Assembly (NCBI GenBank): GCA_964427855.1
Contig: CAYRVH010000022.1
Span: forward strand, 1 to 52,018
DNA length: 52,018 nt
DNA from: JAUPKT01 sp964427855
GTDB taxonomy: Bacteria; Desulfobacterota; Desulfomonilia; Desulfomonilales; Desulfomonilaceae
Direction of reading: 5' to 3'
Below are positions 26,685 to 33,933 of this stretch, in pieces (within the stretch, counting starts at the first letter, position 1; each line of letters opens with the position of its first letter). A model generated the notes under the pieces. The model saw only the letters and a program-made list of their open reading frames with translations. It did not search any database and was not told the DNA's origin. The translations under genes were made by a program, and so were the position numbers.

Positions 26685-27113
26685 ATGAGTGAAGAATTCA
26701 ATCCCAGAATCATAGCATTTGCGTGCAACTGGTGTTCCTACGCAGGCGCTGATTTGGCTGGCGTAAGTCGGATGCAATATCCGCCGAGCATCAGGCTCAT
26801 TCGGCTGATGTGTTCCGGCATGTTGACGCCGTCGTATATCCTCAAAGCCTTTGAAAGAGGAGCAGACGGCGTCCTTGTAACTGGCTGACACCTCGGAGAA
26901 TGTCATTACCTGGAAGGTAATGAGAAAGCGGTGAAAATTATGGAAAAGACTCGGAAGATCATGAAGCTCCTCGGCATCGAAGATGCGCGACTCCGAAGAG
27001 AATGGATTTCTGCGTCTGAGGGTTCCAAGTTTGCCCAAACGGTGCGCGAGTTCACTGAAGAGATTAGGAAGCTCGGCCCTAATCCCCTTGCGAAGAAAGA
27101 GAATGCGGCATGA
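26685..27113 (+). CDS. mvhD: MvhD-family selenoprotein (module 1)
   Basis: This 142-residue iron-sulfur subunit is homologous to MvhD of F420-nonreducing hydrogenase, which passes electrons through a [2Fe-2S] cluster to HdrA. The frame is interrupted only by TGA at 26886-26888 (residue 68), in the motif GxHxGxCHYLxGN where the family normally has Cys, so it is read as selenocysteine. The frame continues seamlessly to 27113 with the family C terminus (RREWISASEGSKFAQTV). AGGAG precedes ATG 26685. The stop overlaps the next start by ATGA. Sec at this site is known in some anaerobes (recollection). Sec may replace a cluster-ligating Cys (inference). Confidence 0.92.
26886..26922 (+). promoter_or_regulatory. 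Candidate bacterial SECIS element of mvhD (module 1)
   Basis: TGA at 26886-26888 is followed by a perfect 7-bp stem CATTACC (26904-26910) / GGTAATG (26916-26922) with the loop TGGAA. The loop starts 22 nt after the UGA and has G in its second position, which fits the published geometry of bacterial SECIS elements (about 16-37 nt to the apical loop, G in its first two bases). Confidence 0.85.
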
Positions 27114-28243
27114 CCCTCCAGGAAATTGTACATCACACCCAGGCTTACTACTGTCTTGACTGCGGGATTTGTACGGGGAGCTGCCCCGTTTCCCGGGTGA
27201 GTCAAGATTTCTCGCCTCGTCTTATGGTGGAAAAGGTATTGATGGATCAGGAGGAAAATCCGCTCGAAGACGTCAATATATGGTCGTGTTTATCCTGCGG
27301 TCAGTGCAGCAGGCGATGTCCTTCACGAATCGATTATCCGGAATTTGTCCGCATGGTGAGGGAAGAAGCCGTGCGTCAAGGCAAGGGGGGAACACCCGCC
27401 CATAGGGGGCTGTTCCAGGTCATCATGCGATTGCAAACTCTAGACCTCAAACAAAACAAAACAGAGTGGGGCAGAGACGCGGGTGAAATAGCCGAGTCAG
27501 GCGATACATATTTCTTTGTGGGATGCTCGCCCTTCTTTGACGTCGAGTTTCGAGAAGATTGGAATCTGGATGTCATGGCTGGACCGAAGGGAGCTTTGCG
27601 CCTTCTTAACGCCGTGGGCATCAAACCGGTGATCCACGATGACGAGAGATGCTGCGGGCACGACCTTCTATGGAATGGGGACAGAGAGAATTTTGCTCGT
27701 TTAGCCGAGCGAAATGTGAGTCTCATCAGGGACTTAGGCTGCAAGCGAGTCGTATTCCACTGCCCAGAAGGATACACGACGTTCAAAAAATACTACCCGG
27801 AGGCCGTGGGAGACCTGGGCTTCGAAATCGTACATTTTTACGAGCTATTGGATGCTGAACTTCGCGAGGGTCGATTGTCCCTTACGGGCATGAATGGGGG
27901 CGTCTCGACGTATCATGATCCCTGCCGGTTGGGACGCCAAGCTGGAATTATGGACGCGCCAAGACACCTCATAAGCGCCATACCCGGCATGGAACTCCGT
28001 GAAATGGAGCATAATCGTGAGAACGGGCTGTGCTGCGGAACAAGCGCGTGGATGAACTGTTCCTCGTGTTCCAAAGAGATTCAGAAGATCAGGCTCATGG
28101 AGGCAGTCGCCACGGGCGCTGAAAGACTGATTACGGCGTGTCCTAAGTGTCGCGTGCACCTCAATTGCGCCTTGAGGGACATGGATCTCGATCTACAAAT
28201 TACAGACATCAACGACTTGCTCGCTCAGGTATTGAGCGCCTGA
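27110..28243 (+). CDS. HdrC-HdrB fusion (HdrD-like) iron-sulfur protein
   Basis: This 377-residue protein begins with an HdrC-like part holding two [4Fe-4S] motifs (CLDCGICTGSCP near residue 15 and CLSCGQCSRRCP near 60). It continues with two CCG domains as in HdrB/HdrD. The first CCG set (GCSPFF, ERCCGHD, HCPEG) lacks the last Cys, as is common for the N-terminal CCG domain of fused proteins. The second (DPCRLGR, LCCGTSAW, CPKCRVH) is complete. It overlaps the stop of mvhD by 4 bp. It is probably the electron-accepting partner of HdrA in module 1. The final acceptor is unknown. Confidence 0.9.
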   Translation: MTLQEIVHHTQAYYCLDCGICTGSCPVSRVSQDFSPRLMVEKVLMDQEENPLEDVNIWSCLSCGQCSRRCPSRIDYPEFVRMVREEAVRQGKGGTPAHRGLFQVIMRLQTLDLKQNKTEWGRDAGEIAESGDTYFFVGCSPFFDVEFREDWNLDVMAGPKGALRLLNAVGIKPVIHDDERCCGHDLLWNGDRENFARLAERNVSLIRDLGCKRVVFHCPEGYTTFKKYYPEAVGDLGFEIVHFYELLDAELREGRLSLTGMNGGVSTYHDPCRLGRQAGIMDAPRHLISAIPGMELREMEHNRENGLCCGTSAWMNCSSCSKEIQKIRLMEAVATGAERLITACPKCRVHLNCALRDMDLDLQITDINDLLAQVLSA

Positions 28244-28335
28244 AAGCAACGAGGGAGTCGCAGACTTGCGCGTGGACGAAGTGTTCAAAACGTCGGTTTA
28301 GGCGGAGATTGGTCATTATACAAGGAGTGTGACAG

Positions 28336-29776
28336 ATGGCTTCACAAGAAGTGTTGATAATAGGCGGGGGCATAGCGGGGATGCAGGCTGCCCTTGACCT
28401 AGGGGAAATGGGGATCCAGGTGCATCTTGTGGAAAAGAACCCGAGCATCGGGGGCAAGATGGCCCAACTGGACAAAACCTTTCCCACCAACGATTGCACG
28501 ATATGAATTCTCTCGCCTAAGCTGCTGGATGTCGGTCGGCATCCCAAGATAAACGTATTGGCTTACAGCGAGATCACAGACTTTTCGGGAAGCGTGGGAG
28601 ATTTCCGTGTGAAAGTGCGACAAAAGGCCCGATATGTAGATCCGTCGCGTTGCACCGCTTGTGGCGCATGCGCGGAGAAATGTCCTACGAAGGTACCCAA
28701 CGAGTTTAATTTTGGGCTGGATATGCGCAAGGCGATTTATAAGGACTATGCGCAGGGAATTCCTTCTGTGTACACCATAGACCCGCAGCATTGCAAAGTG
28801 CTTACAGGTGGAAAATGCGGCGTATGCGCCAAAGTCTGCCAGGCCAAAGCCGTTGACTACGAACAGAAGGATTCTGAAATCGAGCTGAACGTGGCCTCAG
28901 TGATTGTGTCCACGGGGTATGAGCTGTTCGACGCTACTCAAATCTCGGAATACGGATATGGCAGACTGCCCAACGTGATCAGCTCCTTGGAGATGGAACG
29001 CCTCCTGAGCGCTGGCGGTCCGACCAAAGGACATTTGACGAGACCGTCCGTGATACACGGCGAGGCCCGACTGAAGGAATTGCAGAAGCTGATCAAGAAA
29101 GCCGAGAAGGCCGAAAATGCTGATGAGTTGGCAGCCTTGAAAAAGGAACAAGAGTGGCTGGAGGACCATGTGCAGCGGTATCATACGGCGAAAAAGCTTG
29201 NNNNNNNNNNTCATCCAGTGCGTAGGATCTCGAGACTTTCGTTTCCACAAATATTGCTCGAGTTACTGCTGCATGCACTCCATCAAGGAAGCCATTATTG
29301 CGAGAGAACACGAGCCGGAGACGGTGTCGTACCTCTTTTATATGGACCTGAGAACCGTGGGGAAAGGCTTTGAAGAATACAAAGTGCGTGGGGCGAAGGT
29401 ATCTGGATTACGATACATTCGGGGTCGGGTCGCCGAGATTCTTCAAGATAAAGATTTGAATCCAGTTGTGTATTACGAAGACACAGAGCAGCGAAAAGTC
29501 GTCAGCCTCACCTTAGACATGGTGATTCTTGCGAATGCTTGCTCCGCGCCAAAAGGGATCGTCGCGCTTGCGAGCATGCTGGGGCTCGAGCTCGACGAAA
29601 ATCATTTTGTGAAGACGCATCCGAACAGACCATTAGACACGAGCGTGCCGGGTATGTTTACGTGCGGATGCGCTCAAGGGCCTTTGGACATTCCAGAGTC
29701 CGTGGCCCAGGCAAGCAGCGCCGCTGCGAAAGCCGCTGAAGTGGTCATGACCGGCGGCAGGGCGGTGGCCGTATAA
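28336..29776 (+). CDS. HdrA-like selenoprotein, N-terminal half of the double HdrA (module 2)
   Basis: It starts at ATG 28336 (AAGGAG upstream) with an FAD Rossmann turn (IIGGGIAGMQAAL). It reads through TGA 28504-28506 as residue 57 in the motif TFPTNDCTI-U-ILSPKL. This residue aligns with Cys60 of the fused HdrA, so UGA encodes selenocysteine. Ferredoxin motifs CTACGACAEKCP and CGVCAKVCQ follow. Ten Ns at 29201-29210 break the frame, which resumes as IQCVGSRDFRFHKYC. The gap length is therefore not the true distance. A charged, helical insertion of about 45 residues just before the gap is absent from the module 1 homologue. A related Sec HdrA is known in some archaea and deltaproteobacteria (recollection). 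Confidence 0.9.
28504..28544 (+). promoter_or_regulatory. Candidate bacterial SECIS element of the HdrA selenoprotein
   Basis: TGA at 28504-28506 is followed by a 7-bp stem GGATGTC (28527-28533) / GGCATCC (28538-28544), with one T-G pair, closing the four-base loop GGTC. The loop begins 28 nt after the UGA and starts with GG, as expected for a bacterial SECIS. Confidence 0.85.
29201..29210. other. Assembly gap of 10 N
   Basis: Ten Ns lie inside the HdrA selenoprotein gene. The reading frame before the gap and the frame with HdrA similarity after it differ, so the true gap length is not a plain ten bases. Confidence 0.98.
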
Positions 29777-29789
29777 TGGAGCGAGAGTC

Positions 29790-31466
29790 TTGAAAGACAT
29801 GGGAAAATCAGAGGTGCGTGTAGGCGTGTTCATCTGCGACTGTGGATCGAACATCGCAGGTTACCTGAATATGAAAGAGTTGGTGGAGTATGCCAAGACC
29901 CTGCCCAATGTGGCCTTTGTGCAAGAAAACCTTTACACCTGCTCGGAGGGCGGCATCAACGAAATCAAGCAGGCCATCCCACGAGAAAAACTCAACAGGG
30001 TGGTTGTCGCGTCCTGTACTCCTCGCACTCACGAACCTTTATTCATGAGCGCTTGTGAAGAGGCGGGGTTGAATCCTTATCTCTTCGAGATGGCCAACAT
30101 TCGAGATCAGTGCTCTTGGGTGCACATGGGCGTCAGGGAGCAGGGTACCGAAAGAGCTAAGGGCCAAATAGGAATGGCAGTGGCAAAGGCGGCCAGGCTA
30201 AGGGAGTTGAGCCGGATCAAGCTTAGTTTGACTCACCGAGCCGTTATTGTCGGCGGCGGTGTTTCCGGCATGTCCGCGGCCATGGCCCTTGGAAACATGG
30301 GTTACGAAGTCGATTTGATCGAAAAGACGGATCGGCTGGGTGGACTGCTCAATGAACTCAATCTTATTTTGCCCGCCCACGAACCGCCGCAGAGTCTCAT
30401 ATCTGATCTGACGGAAAGGCTGCACGCCAACCCGAATATCACAATTCACTTGAATTCGAGCCTGAAAGCTGTCGAAGGGTACGTCGGCAACTACATCGCA
30501 ACGATCTCAGAAAATGGCAGCGACACAAAGATTAAAACTGGCGTTATCGTCGTTGCCATAGGCGCCAAGGTACTGACACCAGAAGGTTTGTATGAATATG
30601 ACGGAAAGTCGGTTATCACGCATTTGGAGCTGGAGCGCATGCTAGGCCAAGGGCTTATATCGCCGCGCAATGTGGTGATGATCCAGTGCGTTGGTTCTCG
30701 ATGCAACGAACGGACCTATTGCTCGAGGATCTGCTGCATGACATCCGTCAAGAATGCAGTTCTCCTTAAAGAGGCAGACCCGTCGATCAACGTCACCATA
30801 CTCTATCGAGACATCCAAATGTACGGGGTTGAAAACGAGGAGCTCTTTCGGAAATCTAAAGAGATGGGAGTCCGTTACGTGACGTATGATCCGGAGAGGC
30901 CTCCGGTCGTCTCTGACGGCGTGGTGAGTGTGTACCACCTTCGTATGGGGAAAGAAATTGCCTTGCCTTTTGACTTGGCGGTGCTGTCAACACCCTTGGT
31001 GGCGAATGAGGACGCGTCGGAACTCTCCAGTATGCTCAAAGTGCCGGTCAATGAGAACGGCTTCTTCCTGGAGGGTCACGTAAAGCTCAAACCGTTGGAT
31101 TTTGCGACGGATGGGGTCTATCTTTGCGGCAACGCCCGCTTTCCATCAACCATAAGAGAGGCTATTGCGCAAGGATTAGGGGCGGCAGCACGCGCCGCAG
31201 GCGTCCTTTCCAAAGAAGCGCTCTATACAAGCGGCATCGTCGCTGATATCAACGCCGACACCTGCTGCGGATGCTTGGGGTGCATTAAGGTCTGCCCTTA
31301 TGGCGCCATTAATTATTTCGAAGATAGAGGAATATGTCAGGTGAACAAGGTGCTTTGTAAGGGCTGTGGCGGATGCGCGGCTACATGTCCTTCAGGCAGC
31401 GCGCGACTTGATGGTTTCTCAAACGAACAGATTTACGCTCAGATCGAGCAGGCCTTAGCGGGTTGA
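29790..31466 (+). CDS. hdrA: HdrA-like protein, C-terminal half of the double HdrA (module 2)
   Basis: This 558-residue protein corresponds to the second module of the fused HdrA at 23435. It has an N-terminal GVFICDCGSNIAGYLN motif, a TPRTHEPLF segment, an FAD Rossmann turn (IVGGGVSGMSAAMALG), IQCVGSRCNERTYCS, and a C-terminal pair of [4Fe-4S] motifs (CCGCLGCIKVCP and CKGCGGCAATCP). A TTG start at 29790 has GGAG 8 nt upstream; ATG 29799 is the alternative. It follows the N-terminal half by 13 bp. Together with the adjacent mvhD the arrangement resembles QmoA plus QmoB, where QmoB is an HdrA-MvhD fusion (inference). Confidence 0.93.
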   Translation: MKDMGKSEVRVGVFICDCGSNIAGYLNMKELVEYAKTLPNVAFVQENLYTCSEGGINEIKQAIPREKLNRVVVASCTPRTHEPLFMSACEEAGLNPYLFEMANIRDQCSWVHMGVREQGTERAKGQIGMAVAKAARLRELSRIKLSLTHRAVIVGGGVSGMSAAMALGNMGYEVDLIEKTDRLGGLLNELNLILPAHEPPQSLISDLTERLHANPNITIHLNSSLKAVEGYVGNYIATISENGSDTKIKTGVIVVAIGAKVLTPEGLYEYDGKSVITHLELERMLGQGLISPRNVVMIQCVGSRCNERTYCSRICCMTSVKNAVLLKEADPSINVTILYRDIQMYGVENEELFRKSKEMGVRYVTYDPERPPVVSDGVVSVYHLRMGKEIALPFDLAVLSTPLVANEDASELSSMLKVPVNENGFFLEGHVKLKPLDFATDGVYLCGNARFPSTIREAIAQGLGAAARAAGVLSKEALYTSGIVADINADTCCGCLGCIKVCPYGAINYFEDRGICQVNKVLCKGCGGCAATCPSGSARLDGFSNEQIYAQIEQALAG

Positions 31467-31544
31467 TTGTTGGTTCCCCGGATCCGCAAGCGTGGAACCC
31501 TACACAGCATCATTTTACGAAAGCCCATCACTTAAGGACGCAAC

Positions 31545-32003
31545 ATGGCAACAGAAAATTTTGAACCCACCATTATCGGTTTTCTCTGCAATTGGTGTGC
31601 GTATGCCGGCGCTGACCTCGCCGGAGTGAGTCGACTGCAGTATCCACCTAACATGAGAACTATAAGGACCTTATGCTCGGCGACGGTAGGTCCTCACCAG
31701 ATATTGAAGGCGTTTCAGAAGGGCGCTGACGGCGTCTTTGTGGGAGGCTGACACATCGGCGATTGTCATTACCTGTATGGTAATTACATGACTTTGAAGC
31801 GTGTGGCATTCATGCAGAAGCTGCTTGAGTTTGCAGGGATAGACAGTGAGAGGCTTTGCCTCAAATGGGTTTCCTCAGCGGAAGGTCCCCGTTTTGCCCA
31901 AGTGGTGACCGAATTTGTGGAAAAGATTAAGAAGCTCGGCCCTTCTCCCCTCCCTCGGGAGAAGTATGATCACGAGACCTCACGAGGAACTGAGGGCAGC
32001 TAG
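31545..32003 (+). CDS. mvhD: MvhD-family selenoprotein (module 2)
   Basis: This second MvhD paralogue (152 residues) has the same layout as that at 26685: GFLCNWCAYAGADLAGVSR at the N terminus, an internal TGA at 31749-31751 (residue 69) in the GxHxGxCHY motif, and a conserved tail (KWVSSAEGPRFAQVV). The two TGA codons occupy the same alignment column, so the UGA encodes selenocysteine. It is preceded by AAGGACG about 7 nt before the ATG. The C-terminal 15 residues are polar and unique to this copy. Confidence 0.92.
31749..31784 (+). promoter_or_regulatory. Candidate bacterial SECIS element of mvhD (module 2)
   Basis: TGA at 31749-31751 is followed by a 6-bp stem ATTACC (31768-31773) / GGTAAT (31779-31784) with the loop TGTAT. 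The distance from the UGA to the loop (22 nt) equals that of the module 1 element, and the loop has G in its second position. Confidence 0.82.
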
Positions 32004-32033
32004 GATGGCTTCGCACGTGAGGTCTTGGAAGAC

Positions 32034-32870
32034 ATGGATGGATCTATGATTGATATAGTGAGAAATCACGTAAAGACACTTTTCGATAAAGGGAAAATCA
32101 AAGGATTTTTGGCTCTTAGAAGCTTCGAAGGCAATATTGTCCCGCATCTGTATCACGATCCGGAAGAATTGAACAATGGTTTCAGCCTCGGAGATGCACA
32201 GCAAGCGGGGGACTCTCGGTACCCGTTGGCTTCAGTGATGATGAGCATCCTCTCTGAAGACCCTGACGCTGCATACGGTATGCTGGTACGAGGATGCGAC
32301 GACCGCGCCTTGAACGAGCTTTTGCGGTGGAATCAAATCAAGTCCCCTGAACGACTAATTCGGGTTGGCATCGCGTGCCCTTCCGAACTCGCCATGTCCC
32401 ACGAGTGTCGCCGTCCTTTTCCTGCTGAATGTGTCGCGGGCGATAAAGCGGAACCTGCTTCTTATTTCAAGGTCGAGGAAATACGTGCCAAAGACCTCGC
32501 AAGCCGCCTTGAATACTGGCTCAAAGAATTCGATCGCTGCATCAAGTGTTATGGCTGTCGAAACGTATGTCCAGTGTGTTTCTGCAACGTCTGCACCCTG
32601 GAGCAGGACACTCTCATCCCCACGGGCGAGTTGCCCCCAGAAAACCCCATGTTTCATCTCACGCGGGCAGTCCACATGGCAGGTCGTTGCATTGATTGCA
32701 ACCTCTGTACCGAGGCATGCCCTGCAGAGATCCCGCTTAGAACGCTGTATAAGGGCGTGGCGCAGATCATCGAGGAAGAATTCGGATACGTCACAGGCGT
32801 GGAAGGCGAGGTAAAATCACCGCTGAACTTCTTAGGGCCCGAACCGGGGCATACATCAGCCAACGACTGA
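32034..32870 (+). CDS. Dicluster ferredoxin-type protein, partner of module 2
   Basis: This protein of about 278 residues has an N-terminal domain without recognisable cofactor motifs (about residues 1-165). A cysteine-rich C-terminal region follows, with CIKCYGCRNVCP, then CFCNVC, and a further [4Fe-4S] motif CIDCNLCTEACP. It resembles iron-sulfur proteins encoded near Hdr/Mvh and formate dehydrogenase modules, possibly related to the FrhB/FdhB family. I cannot name it more exactly. It closes the module 2 gene set, 30 bp after mvhD. The start is uncertain (TTG 32025, ATG 32034 or ATG 32046). Confidence 0.8.
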   Translation: MDGSMIDIVRNHVKTLFDKGKIKGFLALRSFEGNIVPHLYHDPEELNNGFSLGDAQQAGDSRYPLASVMMSILSEDPDAAYGMLVRGCDDRALNELLRWNQIKSPERLIRVGIACPSELAMSHECRRPFPAECVAGDKAEPASYFKVEEIRAKDLASRLEYWLKEFDRCIKCYGCRNVCPVCFCNVCTLEQDTLIPTGELPPENPMFHLTRAVHMAGRCIDCNLCTEACPAEIPLRTLYKGVAQIIEEEFGYVTGVEGEVKSPLNFLGPEPGHTSAND

Positions 32871-33077
32871 CCCTTGCCGCCGGGATTTTTCTTTTGACAT
32901 TTTCTTTTTATCATTGTAGCAATCTACAACATAGGACAAATCATGATCAAACTACTGCGACAACCTCCTATGCTCATGGAGCGCCACGTTTGATCACAGC
33001 GATGTACATTTGGGTCGCTCCACCTCGAAAAGGCCTACAAAACAAGGCACGCAAATAGACGCGTCAAGGAGAGTGTC

Positions 33078-33617
33078 TTGCTCAGTCTTGGAAACACTTT
33101 CTTGGTGTTGATAGATGTGCAGGAAAAGCTGACGGCTGCAATGTGTGATGCAGCCGATCTCGTTGACAATGTCATACGTTTGGTCAAGGGACTCCAGGCG
33201 CTGGACGCGCCTATCCTTTATACGGAGCAAAATCCTCATGGACTCGGGCCTACAATTCCCGCCTTGCGCGAGGTGTTAGGCGACTCAAATCCAGTCACCA
33301 AACTCAGTTTTAGCTGCTGTGGGGAAGAGGCGTTCCTCCGGCAGTTGCGGCGATTAGAGCGTCGCCAGGCCCTCGTGTGCGGTATCGAGTGCCACGTGTG
33401 CGTGTACCAAACGGTCGCGGATCTTGCTGCCATGGGCTACGAGGTCCAGGTGCCGTCTGACTGTGTGTCTTCCCGAACCTTGTACAACAAGGAGGTTGGC
33501 CTCCAGAGATGTAGAGACGTGGGAGCCTCTATCACGAGCGTCGAAACAGCGCTCTTTGAGCTACTGGGTCGAGCGGAGGGGGCGGCTTTTAAGAAGATTC
33601 TTGCCCTGGTGAGGTAG
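33078..33617 (+). CDS. Isochorismatase-family cysteine hydrolase
   Basis: This 179-residue hydrolase has the family triad: Asp in LVLIDVQEKL, Lys in TKLSFSCC, and the nucleophilic Cys in GIECHVCV. It is closest in appearance to the YcaC-like group of unknown substrate. It lacks the nicotinamidase metal-site spacing that I could confirm. The TTG start at 33078 has AAGGAG about 6 nt upstream. It stands alone between the Hdr region and the second Liv operon. Confidence 0.88.
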   Translation: MLSLGNTFLVLIDVQEKLTAAMCDAADLVDNVIRLVKGLQALDAPILYTEQNPHGLGPTIPALREVLGDSNPVTKLSFSCCGEEAFLRQLRRLERRQALVCGIECHVCVYQTVADLAAMGYEVQVPSDCVSSRTLYNKEVGLQRCRDVGASITSVETALFELLGRAEGAAFKKILALVR

Positions 33618-33933
33618 TTGTTCGCCAGAAACGAGGGATGCAGAGGCGAGCAGGAGCGTATGGGAATGCGTGTGAATTTCCGGCCTACACAGGAACGGAT
33701 TTCTATGTAACCTTTCTCAAAACCAGACGCGAACAGCGTCATAATTCAGAATAGTCAGCGCCGCGCAAGATTCACATCGAGGAAGGCCAAGATGGTCTTA
33801 CGCGCTTCCCCGGCGATCACCAAACGTCCAAGCAGACGTGGAAATTTCTGTGTATGTTTGAGATGCCCCATGAGGCTGGAGAGCGGTTCACGTCTTTGGA
33901 GACGGTTTCTAACTTGGAGAAAGGAGTGAGACA
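33618..33933. other. Intergenic region before livK (second set)
   Basis: This 316-bp region should contain the promoter of the second Liv operon. On the minus strand around 33766-33878 there is a short open segment with a protein-like composition (GRLVIAGEARKTILAF) ending in a stop. It may be a gene remnant. No terminator or RNA gene is visible. Confidence 0.4.

Noticed and set aside
26886..26888. Treating the UGA codons in mvhD and hdrA as nonsense mutations
   Set aside because: Three UGA codons all fall on family Cys positions, all frames continue with family sequence, and each is followed by a suitable stem-loop.
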